Origin: Chaenocephalus aceratus
Lineage: Eukaryota; Chordata; Actinopteri; Perciformes; Channichthyidae
Direction: 5' to 3'
DNA: 64,000 nucleotides
NCBI GenBank assembly: GCA_023974075.1
Contig: JAMFTG010000726.1
Coordinates: 25,001-89,000 of the forward strand
Shown here: piece by piece, positions 34,266 to 45,135 of the stretch
Layout: every line of letters begins with the position of its first letter
Position numbering within the stretch: the first letter of the stretch is position 1
Position numbers and translations under genes: made by a program
The notes under the pieces: model-generated
Seen by the model: the letters and a program-made list of their open reading frames with translations, nothing else
Told to the model about the DNA's origin: nothing
Database searches by the model: none

Positions 34266-37200
34266 TCAGATGTCTTGAGATTGATCCACCTTTAACTCAC
34301 CGGTAACCCTAACATTGTAAACGGTGGTGTAGTCTATTCACCCCAGTTATTTAAAACCTGCAGCCTCACATGCTGGAAGACTCCTTGATCCTGGAAAGAG
34401 ACAAGAGATTAAAGTAGTGAATAAAGACAGTCAGGCTTTTACAACAATGAAAGGATACAAGAAATGTTAAAGCAATATTCATCTATGTGGATTTCATGCT
34501 TTGTTGGGAGCACTACTCAGATACCCTTATGTTGTGTTCGGGTCTCCCGTGACCCGTTTCAAGTTAAAATGATATATTAACTACGCTCTAGTTTTTTTTA
34601 TCTGAACAAGGCTCCATGATATCCTCCACAACAGATATATAAACACAACTGATGTTGACCATTTGAGCCAAGTCTGAAGGTCTCTAAAATAAAGTGTATA
34701 ATTTGGTGTTGGGGCCTGGGAGACCCAGCAGAATTGTTTTGGGTGACTCGAGGTCATTTGGCCCAATCAAGATTCATCTTTGACTTTAGACACCCCTCCC
34801 CCTACCCTCCCCCTCCCCCTTCATCAACTGTAACAATATTTGTTCGCAACATGCACCTGGTCTCCCCTCCCTCTGCCCCTCCCCCCACGGGAACTCGACC
34901 TTTCTCAAAGAATATGTACACTACCACTTGAACCTGAACACACACATGCACGTGTGCAATATGTGGTGTAATGTGCTTTGGGCCATAACATTACATTACA
35001 ACAGGATTGTACGGTTATGGACGCATAATAAGTTAGTTATGATGTAGTTAATACAATTTTGGATGATAGTCATTTTTTGTGTGTGTTTTGGACTGAGATA
35101 AATGATACCAATACCATGAACGGTAACAGCTTTCGAACACAACACAAGGGTTAAGTACAATTAGAAAAACTATGGTCTTAAAATACTTCACTACAAGTAA
35201 AGTCCTGATTTCAAAATGTTTTGCGAATAGTTTTAATAGCAACTCCATCTCTACAGTTGTCATGTGTTGTGTAATGATCTATTAGCCCCTTAATATGTTT
35301 TTGAAAGTGCTTAAATCAAAAAAATGTTCATAAGAGCTTCACAGTTTCTCTTGAGTTGTACTTACAGGCAGAGCAAAGGTCTGATATGCTGGACCGTCTT
35401 GATCGTACACCATGTTTCCCAGGAAGGTTCCTCTTTCTGGAGAGGAAAGAGACAAGGATGAGGTGAATATTTTCATGAATCAATCAATCAATTGAAGTTT
35501 ATTCATATAGCCCAATATCACACATTTTACATAGTGGGCTCTACAGTTTGTACAGAACATTAATATGACACCCTCTGTCCTTAGACCCTCACATCGGACG
35601 AGGAAACACTCCCAAAGAAACCCCAAAGTTAGTGGGGGGAAAATGGAAGAAACCTCTTGGATAGGAGGGATCCCTTTTCCAGGACGGACAGACGTGCAAT
35701 AGATGTCGTGTGTAAAGATAATACATTTAAAACACAGACAGTCCTAATGCTAGAAAAAGATCATATGTTCTATATACTGTATATGAAGAAGATGGATCCA
35801 GGTGGATGTCAACAATCCTCTGGGAAGTCTTTTGTTGTGCACTTTGTGAATTACCAAAAATATACAAGACATATGGGTGGGACAGGGAGATTACCATGTG
35901 CCCTCGTTCGCCTGCAAAAGCCCAGCAATCTCCTGGATGCAATATATAGAATAGAGAAAACAATTAATATGTACAATGTATAGACTACAACTGTTTTTCA
36001 TTTGTTTCATGTGATTGACATCCTAGAAGTAATAGATTTGACTTCCTATACCTGAATCACTCGTCTCTGATTTTTTTAAAACCACCTGCTGAATATTATA
36101 TCCCAAATACCTTCAGTTGTCTGCTGGGACCACTACGTATCGGACGTCCAATGATGTAACACCCTAGCCCCTGCATGGACACAATGAAAAGTTAAGAAGA
36201 AAACAAGTTCCACTCTAAATCACATGTACGATGGAGGGAGATAAAGATGGCTCCATCTTGAGACTCCAACGCGAAATTCGGCGTGTTTGGAGGAAGCAAC
36301 ATCACACGCTGTCTCAATGTCTGCAACTCATCCCAGTATGCGCTCATTGTAAAACATCCGTGTGCCAGACCTGAGGAACAACCAAGAAGAAGGTTCAGAC
36401 ATTTTAATTTGACTTACAAGGAAAACCTTAACATGTTTACAAGAAATGATTGTTGCAGACAATTAAGTCAAAGTCAACTTTATTGTCAATCTTCCAGTTT
36501 GTGTGTACAGACAGAGAGATCGAAATACCGTTTCCCACGATCCCAAATACAAAAATACTAATATATATAAAATATGTATATCCTATATATACCCAATCAA
36601 CAGACACATTTATACTTACGCACACATTAAGACATAAATAAAAGCACAACAATCAATATATACACAATAACAGCCACTTACCACCAGCCAGAGGGATCAG
36701 GATGAAGGAACAGCATATTTGTTTCTGTCCGATCTTCCTGGAAGTCCCTCGCTCAATGTTCCCGCCGTTGTCTCCATGGCTGTCAACTGACTGCTGGTCA
36801 CCCATCAACTCGTGGTCTCCCATTAATTTGTGGTTGCCCGTATACTTGTAGTCAGGGGCGCCGCCAGGGATTTTGGGGCCCCATGAAAAGATATCACATT
36901 GGTTACATTTTTTTCTTAATGTTCTAAAATAGTTTGGGCCCCCTGTCAGTTACGGCGCCCCTGCTTGTAGTCATACTTGGTCCCTCAGAAGGTGATCCTG
37001 GCCTCTTCCTGTCCTCCTCCGAAAGACCCTAAATAATGCAAACAATTTAAGATGTATAGCGCTAAATCCATATCAAACAAAACACAATGTGCATCAGGCA
37101 CAAGTAGACCTCAAGAAATCAAATTATCTTGCATAAAACAAAACAAAAAGAATAAAACCTGTCTATGTGTCTTCAATACAAATATATAAAGAAAAAAAAA

Positions 37201-37313
37201 ACACCACAGCAACGTACAGACCTCCTTGTATTGCACAGTTTGACATCCTTCCTCGCTGTAATAACCCGCCTCCTGCAGGCGTAGACTCTGACTACTCATT
37301 GTTGAGTTGGACT
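34266..37313 (-). CDS. SUN-domain protein gene (SUN1-like), eight exons, frame-broken, MITE in exon 2
   Basis: SUN proteins span the inner nuclear membrane and bind KASH proteins to form LINC bridges. Exons seen: 37222-37313 (MSSQSLRLQEAGYYSEEG, like the SUN1 MSRRSLRL segment; opens in phase 1, so an upstream exon is expected), 36682-37028 (basic stretch then hydrophobic ICCSFILIPLAG, a likely membrane segment), 36257 or 36230 to 36370 (YWDELQTLRQRV then PNFALESQ, the start of a SUN domain), 36111-36170 (TSDT), 36052-36088 (VVLKKSETSDSG), 35855-35932 (DCWAFAGERGHMVISL), 35366-35436 (GTFLGNMVYDQDGPAYQTF), 34266-34390 (VRLQVLNNWG, then DYTTVYNVRV after a shift). Junction phases agree except for -1 in exon 2, +1 with an in-frame TAG (36135-36133) in exon 4, and -1 in the last exon. 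The usual VTLEH...SAPKDF segment is not found. It is followed by GET4 on the same strand, as SUN1-GET4 in mammals. Either a pseudogene or a functional gene in a poorly polished stretch. Confidence 0.75.
35475..35720. mobile_element. Retroelement 3'-end repeat inside the SUN-domain gene
   Basis: The motif series TTTATTCATATAGCCCAATA, TCACACATTTTACATAGTG, GGAAACACTCCCAAAGAAAC and GATCCCTTTTCCAGGACGG is a widespread fish interspersed repeat. Lies between SUN exons 35366-35436 and 35855-35932. Confidence 0.6.
36472..36665. repeat. Interspersed repeat (CAACTTTATTGTCAATCTTC type)
   Basis: AAGTCAACTTTATTGTCAAT and GATCGAAATACCGTTTCCCA are typical of a widespread fish SINE/LINE tail; a more diverged version lies at 38040-38160. 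Confidence 0.5.
36853..36963. mobile_element. hAT MITE, 111 bp, inside a SUN-gene exon
   Basis: Ends CAGGGGCGCCG / CGGCGCCCCTG with perfect 8-bp duplications CTTGTAGT at 36845-36852 and 36964-36971. It interrupts the open frame that reads YKYTGNHKLMGDHELMGDQQ on the minus strand. Element plus duplication add 119 nt, not a multiple of three. Confidence 0.92.
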
Positions 37314-37319
37314 CTGGAA

Positions 37320-39190
37320 AATATGGGAAAGGAATCATCAGTGCCATAGCAACACTCAAATGAATACAGTCTGAAAGCTCAGAGGTGGGAGAAAGACACT
37401 ATTTTGCATGTTACATGTACATCTGAGGTCTTGGGACGCTAGAAACAAGTCCAAAGATTTGACTTTTAAGTCATAAACCAGTCATAAAATTAGATTTTTC
37501 TTGACCACCAGGAACCAGATTTGGATCATGGCTCAGTTATTGCTTCTTTAATTAATGTTCTCTTCTGTAACTTCATCGGACGTTTTCAGATTAAATAAAG
37601 GATCTGGTAAACCAAATGTTGACCTGCGAGTATGAATGAAAGGAGTTTTACGAGATTCAAACACACTGTGTAATCAACATGCTGTTTAATCTTTGGGTAA
37701 TCTATCGAGGAGTCACAGAGGCAACCAACATAGAATCCTGCCCATTTGACATTTAAACCAGAACATCAAAAAAATGTTGGATTGTTTTTTTTATCACTTT
37801 TTAAAATGTAGTAATGCTTTCCCCAGAAAATCAATTTAATGAGACTTCTTTTACGCAGCAACATCAACATACTTGTAAAATGTGAAATATATCACGTACA
37901 ACACATTACGAAATTATGTATATGACTAAAGGAATATTTACTTGGGTTTAACATGATCTGATTTTTTTTAAATAACGCCTGCAGAAATCAACAAACTTAC
38001 ACACTTTCTATATTAACCTTATAATCAGATAACATTTGATTAGATATACTTTATTGATTACATTGCATTACATGTCGCCTTTATCCAAACTTCTTCTGTG
38101 TGTGAGATACGGACAGGGAGATCCAAATGCGTCTCTCACAATCCAAGGAATACAAATGTAATATCAAAAACCTTTCAATCTAAATTAGACCAATATTACA
38201 CCCATATTACACATGGACACAACCTGTCAAATGCCTGAATCCCCAAGGATACAGAAACCATGTAACAAAAGTGTGTTACTGTTGTGTCCCGTGAACATTT
38301 TTGAATCTAGTCATGCTTCATGTTTAGTCTTTTTTTGTCTTGTCTCCCACTTCCTGTTTTATTTTGGTACTCACCTGTTATGTTTCTTTCCAGGTCTCTT
38401 GACTCCCTATCCGTGTGTGTGTCTCCCGCTCCTGATTGTGTCCACCTGTGCCCAGTTACCTCTATGCAAGTAGTCAGTGTGCCTGCGATTACTCTCCTTG
38501 TCTCAAAGCCTGATTTATGCTCTCAAAGTTATTTTTGTAAGTTTGTTCCTCACTTAGTGAGCGATTTTCTTCTGTGCCTTTTTGAACCTTATTTATCACC
38601 TCATCAAGATTGTCGATCCTTATTTATATCCCGTTTTTTTTTTAATAAAGTATCTTATTCATACTTTACCCAAGTTGTCTCCTGGGTCGTGCATTTGAGT
38701 CCAAGACTTTGTGTTTCCAAGTTCGTGACAGTTACTTCCATTAGGCCTACTATTGGCTTTTTATTGGCTGGTTGATTAGAAATATGTCAGTGTGTGTAGC
38801 CAAGATGTTAAAAAATGTGAATGCTTTCAAACACACGCATTTATTTTTGGAAGGAAGATCTGTATTGATCAGTATTAGGTCACACAAAAACCTGTAGCTT
38901 TTAACTCCTGAATTACATGTAGTCTGACACTAGATGGAGACACAGACTCTGCATGTGTGTGTTGTTGTGAGCCGCATCCATGCACTTATAGTCATTTTTA
39001 ACCACCTTTTAAGTTAAATACTATACATATTCTCTTAAAGGCAGTATTGTGTATGAAATGACTGGACTTTAATGTATCTGATAACAAAATAATAGTTGGT
39101 GGTAAAGGTGTTGTTGAGGAAGTGGCTGCTTTGCTTCCCACGCAGAGGAGGGTTTTCCGGTTAAAGTTTCCTTTGTGATTCGGAAGTGGC
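37320..39190. other. Flank upstream of the SUN-gene exons; mostly unassigned
   Basis: AT-rich. A diverged interspersed repeat lies at about 38040-38160. The plus-strand frames 38213-38775 have no recognised domain. The expected upstream SUN exon was not identified here. Confidence 0.4.
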
Positions 39191-39194
39191 GGTG

Positions 39195-40209
39195 TGTGAT
39201 GCCGTTTATCTTTACAGACACAACACACAAGAGACAACCATGACAAGTAAGCATTGAATAGACAAAGTTACATTACATAGATTAGCATTTGCTACAAAAA
39301 ACCCGCAGTGACAAACAAGAGTTAAAGCTAAACAGCTAACGGTTAATGGTAAATGCTAATGGAATGCTAACGATAGCTAGCTAACTTGTGAATGTCTGCA
39401 GTAAACAGGGATGGGGATTAGCTTTAAAAACCTAGCTTGTATCTATAATAAGGATGATATTCAGTTTTTGGTTACATTGTTAGTTTATTATGTCGTTTAG
39501 GTGCGATTTCACATAGTGGTTTGACTTAAATGTGCGTTTAGACTTCAGGTTAACTCCCACCCAGACATGCTAACAATAGCTTAGCATGTCTGTGTTTTGG
39601 ACACTGACAGCTGTAGCTCCATGGCATCTGTGGAAAGGCCTGTGAAATGTGGTCTTGTTTAACCCATATTATCATCTTTCTTTATTATATTTTAACTTAT
39701 GTTACTCCACAAGGGCCTTTGTTTTATACATGTCCTGGTTACACTGATACCAAAGCTGCTGTAATCCGTACAGTATTAGCAGAGGTGGAAGAAGTACTCA
39801 GATCTTGTACTTGAGAGGAAAAGTACAAGTACCAGAGTGTAGGAATACTCTGTTACAAGTCCTGCAATTAAAGTGTTACTCAAGTAAAAGCATTACCATC
39901 TAAATGTACCAAAAGTAAAAGTAGTCATTGTGCAGATTGGTCAATTTCAGAATAATATATATGATATGTTTGTATAATTATTGATGGATTAAAGTGTTCT
40001 CAAAGCTGGTAAAGGTGCAGCTAGTTTTAATAATGTTGTATACTGCAGGGTAGCTTGTCAATTTAGTCTGAGTAAAATATCTGAGCACTTCTTCCACCAC
40101 AGGAAATAGCATTTCTCCTATGAAGATTTTTTAATTTTCTTCAACAGAACCAACAAAGCTCCATCCTGCTGAAATGAGAACACGCCTCTCCAGGATTTAG
40201 CAATACAGG
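39195..40209 (+). other. Candidate first exons / 5' UTR of a plus-strand gene
   Basis: At about 39195-39246 an ATG sits just before a consensus donor (ACAA/GTAAGC). At 40149-40209 a stretch with a good CAACAG acceptor and ACAG/GTAAGC donor follows. Joined, they give a short frame starting MTKPTKLHPAEMRTRLSRI that hits TAG, so they are either 5' UTR exons or contain an indel like those in nearby SUN exons. A hAT-type MITE (39780-40102) occupies the intervening intron. They could belong to the same transcript as the 44951-45113 exon, but nothing proves this. Confidence 0.3.
39780..40102. mobile_element. hAT-type MITE with GAGGTGGAAGAAGTACTCAG ends
   Basis: Left CAGAGGTGGAAGAAGTACTC and right CTGAGCACTTCTTCCACCAC are inverted copies. 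The interior contains AAAAGTACAAGTACCAGAGT and CAAGTCCTGCAATTAAAG. The target duplication is not clear. Confidence 0.7.
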
Positions 40210-41330
40210 TAAGCAACAAACCAATTTCCCATCAAGCCTAATGTGGCACAGGTCATTACATTGGAACCACATCCTGTACCATCCTGCTCACTGACGTGCT
40301 GTTGTAATATTTTGGGGGTTTTCCTGTATCTGATGTTGAAACAAAGCTTTTTCTGTCAGGACGCGTGCGTGTGTGTGTGTGTGTGTGTGTGTCTCTGTGT
40401 GTGTGTGTGTCTCTGTGTTTACCTGTCTAAAATGTTGATGCAAATTTGACAGGCTAGTGTGGGCAGGTATGGAGGAATGCTAGAGTAATAAGTGTCCTTC
40501 TCTAATGTATTGCAACAGACACACACAGACACACACACTGCATGTTGGAACAGCAGCCCTCTGTTGGGAAAGGAAGGATGAGGCAACTGAGGTAGATTTC
40601 AATCAGAAATGGTTATTTAACCGTCTGATATCCAGGTGAGCCATGGCCCTGCTGATCTACATGATGGAGGCATCACTGTGCGCACTGCAGTAGAGCTGCT
40701 GCAACCGCGTCATCGATTAATTACTCATTAATGCTTTGGTGTATAAAATGCTGGAAAAAAGTTTAAAATGTCCATCGCACTTCCAAAGTCTGCAAATGTA
40801 GTATTTTAAAACGGATAAAAAGCAGACAAAAAATTGTGCCCCAAAAAGCATCTTTTGCATGAAAACGTACTTAAAAGAATCATAGATCATCACAATAGTA
40901 GCCTAATTTTCAGTGTTGATTAATCTTCTGATTACTTTATCTGATATGTCAGAAAATAGTCCCAGTTTCTCGAAGTCCAATGTGTCATCTTTTTAGTTTT
41001 TCAATTTAAAGAGGCCGCTATAGAACAGAGAAAAGCAGGAATTATCAATATTTGAGAGACTGAATATGTTATGCCTCTGTAGCGTGACAAGGCCCTTTAA
41101 CCATGCACAGATTATCACAATAGTATATTTGCATTGCTGATAATGCCTAATCTTCTGAATACTATATCGATTAATTGTTTGTTCAATAAACGGTCATAAA
41201 GAAGTCCATCCCAGTTTCTTAGTCATTTTATTGTTTTGATTTGTTAGTCCAAAACAAAGATTATTAATTTATAGAGGCGGGTATTCAACAAAGAAAACTG
41301 CCTGCATCTCTACACCACAGATACACTGAA

Positions 41331-42042
41331 CAAACATATAAACGCAACACTTTTGTTTTTGCTCCCATTGTTCATGAGATGAACTCAAAGATCTAAAAAC
41401 ATTTTCTATAAACACAAAATAACCATTTCTCTCAAATATTGTTCACAAATCTGAAAGAATGTGTGAGAGTGAGCACTTCTCCTTTGCCGAGATAATCCAT
41501 CCCACCTCACAGGTGTGGCATATCAAGATGCTGATTAGACAGCATGATTATTGCACAGGTGTGCCTTAGGCTTGCCACCATAAAAGGCCACTCTGAAACG
41601 TGCAGTTTTGCTTTATTGGGGGGGTCTGGGGGGGGTCCGAAAACCAGGCAGTATCTGGTGTGAGGGGTAGGGGTAGGGTAATGTTGTGAATCGAGTGGCC
41701 TGTGTTCGTCGTCCATAACATACGCCTGCCCATACCATAACCCCACCACCACCACAACTGCACGTTTCAGAGTGGCCTTTTATGGTGGCCAGCCTAAGGC
41801 ACACCTGTGCAATAATCATGCTGTCTAATCAGCATCTTGATATGCCACACCTGTGAGGTGGGATGGATTATCTCGGCAAAGGAGAAGTGCTCACTATCAC
41901 AGATTTTTTTCAGATTTGTGAACAATATTTGAGAGAAATGGTTATTTTGTGTATATAGAAAATGTTTTAGATCTTTGAGTTCACCTCATGAAAAATGGGA
42001 GCAAAAACAAAAGTGTTGCATTTATATTTTTGTTCAGTGTAG
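41331..42042. mobile_element. Long-inverted-repeat DNA element with TA borders
   Basis: The arms are about 280 bp long and near-perfect inverted copies: CACTGAACAAACATATAAAC / GTTTATATTTTTGTTCAGTG type ends, CTCCTTTGCCGAGATAATCC, CACAGGTGTGGCATATCAAG, GATGCTGATTAGACAGCATG. A roughly 150-bp loop (about 41605-41755) separates them. TA occurs at both borders. No transposase. A well-known fish MITE type. Confidence 0.85.
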
Positions 42043-42888
42043 ATAAAACCACTGAAAAACCTTCTTGTGTCTTGATGGCATTAGATTTGCATCTCAAAGT
42101 GATGTGTTCCCCTGATACTGAGATCACATGATGTCCTGAAGCCAACACTCACACCATCTCTGTGTCAAATCACAGTAGCTTGCACAGTAATCAGGCAGCG
42201 TGTCCTACTGTAGATGCTTGTGTTGCTTGTTCGTCCACACTGCAGCGGTCTGACCCTCCATTCTTTATTCTTATTATTCTGCTACATTTGACCACCACAA
42301 AATGTCACCGTGACATCATTTCCTTAGTTCCCCTGCTTGTTTCCTGGTTGCTTGTGACTCCCTTGTTGGACATCTGTAACATGTGATCAAGTGTGTAATA
42401 TCATCACGCTAAGATGTGCATGCTAACTCAAGTCTGTACGCTTTGAGGATTTGCTCAGTGTCATGGCGCGGGAAATTCTTTGACTGGAGGACATCAGGTG
42501 ATTCATTATGTAAACAGGGTGGTGTTGAAAGACTTCTAAGGCATTTTGAATCATCATATCCTCTATATAATCTGTTCTATCCTATTATAAATAGTGATAC
42601 GCTTAAATCCAAACACAAAACGGACACCTTTCTTAATTACAGGATTAAAGGATTCTGTTGGTCATGATGCAACACACGGTTGCACGATTAGATGCAGTTA
42701 TACTCATGGAAAACAACAACAACTGAAGTGATTAGCAATGATGAAATATCTGGGTAAATAATAAGGCCGGCATCTTTAACACGAACAAGTACACAATAGA
42801 CATTTCTATTACTGCTCGTGCATTCAACATCTTTTTAATAACAACTGTCAAATCAATTCAAATGATACCCTGCGGGCTAAAAAAACAT

Positions 42889-43184
<296 letters not shown>

Positions 43185-43781
43185 ATGCTTTCAGAAGTTA
43201 CACCAGATTTACTCAAGGGCTGGGAAATATATAGACATCTGGAGACAAGTCTAGATTTTGGATATTGTAATATTGCATAAGTGTCAAACCTAGTTTTAAA
43301 GGGGTTGTTCCTGCCGTGTGTTAGATGGGTTTTGTGCTAAAATCACAAAGTTAGGCAAAGCTGGCGTCATTTTCTAAACTTACCCGACTGTTCTGTTGTT
43401 AAATATTGAAGTGACGTCATTTTCTTTTAAATATTTGTCACTACAAAAAACATACGTACAGCAGCAATACACATTTCTATGGTGTGGATATTATGGTTTA
43501 TTTAGATGTCAAACCATAGAAGAGATACAAAACAGCTGACTGAGAACAGCTGAATAACTTAATGGGGATATTTGTCTTGCAGCTAGATCAGCACAGAACA
43601 CACATCTTTTACAGCTTTCCTTTGTGAAACACTTCCTTGTGTAAATGGTAACATGGTTTAAATGTGTGGAAACTGCACTGGTCGTTAAAAAAGATCCATA
43701 AACAAAGCGCTGCCTCTTTGAAGCAGCGACCACAGCAACAGTTGTAAAAGCTCAAGCATGCAAATTCTTCCCTGACGGCAG

Positions 43782-44072
<291 letters not shown>

Positions 44073-44624
44073 CTGTAAAGTGTACCATTTAACCTATATT
44101 TAATTTTATCTCATGGCTATGATGAATACTCAACTCTTATTGGCCAATAAAGACAACCTGATAAGATAGTACACACAAAGTGATATTACAGGACACTTGT
44201 GAAGAATCAAACTTTGAAAAATACCCTTCCCTTTTTTAACAATATAAGCAAGGCACAAGCTTGGCAAATTATTGTTAAATGTTCATGATTTTATGTCTTA
44301 ATAGTATTTTTAAAAACCTCAATCGACTTAAAACCTATTTTATTTAATTAATAAAATAAATACAATTAGTATTTTTCACTTACGTATTCAATAAGATATG
44401 TAATAATGAGCATATCTCCTGTAAAATAAGATGTTTATTGGGCTAAATATGGGAATAATAGGTTTTGATGCACATGAACCCATCCATTAAATGTGTGTGT
44501 AAGTCTAATGGCTGCAGAACATACATGTCTATGGGATCAATTCAAAGCATTTCTGCAACAGTGTATAAGAAAAATACTTTAAAAGCAAGTTCCTTTATCC
44601 TTTGGCAACACTTTATTTTCAAGG

Positions 44625-44760
44625 TTCAAGGCTTTTATTGTCATGTGTACGAAGCTACAGGTTAGTTATGACAATGAACATCTGAGGTCACAGGCTCCTC
44701 CAACAGAGCAACAGATAAAATAGTGCCAGTAAATAAAATAAAATAGAAAAAGCACACGAC
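44625..44760. repeat. Interspersed repeat copy B (see 5925-6085)
   Basis: Same motif order as the copy at 5925-6085: GGTTCAAGGCTTTTATTGTC, CACAGGCTCCTCCAACAGAG, AATAAAATAAAATAG tail. Confidence 0.6.
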
Positions 44761-44950
44761 GAAAAGTAAACAAACACTGAAATAAAGCGGAAAAAGGCAG
44801 AGTTGGAGAGGAGCAAAAGACACGGCAGCCATCTTTTAAAATAATAAATAAATAATACATTTATAAATAAAATATAAGTTTTATTTCTCGTATTAAAATG
44901 AATTTCCGAGCACCGTAATTAAACCCCTCATCTCCTCCGTTTGCCCACAG

Positions 44951-45113
44951 GTCTCTCCGTCACCCTGGCGATGCTTCACCCCCACAGAGAGGAGGATCTG
45001 GGGCCCGACAGCATGGAGGAGAACCCTCCGAGCGAAGCGGTGGCCTGGGAGCTCGAGGAGCTGACCCTGCAGACCGGATTCCCCCCGAAGCCCCTGCAGG
45101 AGAGGAAGAACGG
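44951..45113 (+). CDS. Probable coding exon of an unidentified gene
   Basis: A polypyrimidine tract and CCCACAG acceptor precede an open, GC-rich stretch ending at a good donor (AAGAACG/GTGAGA). The best frame contains LAMLHPHREEDLGPDS, then SEAVAWELEELTLQTGF and PPKPLQERKN, acidic and helix-like. A Met at 44970 lies in the context GCGATGC and could be a start, so this might be a first coding exon joined to 5' UTR exons upstream. I do not recognise the family. A TIR element carrying the 37-bp array begins only about 24 bp after the donor, and the upstream flank (44625-44760) is an interspersed repeat, so the exon is an island of unique sequence. Its codon-like composition contrasts with the AT-rich neighbourhood. 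Confidence 0.5.
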
Positions 45114-45135
45114 TGAGACTGTCGCGCACGATATA

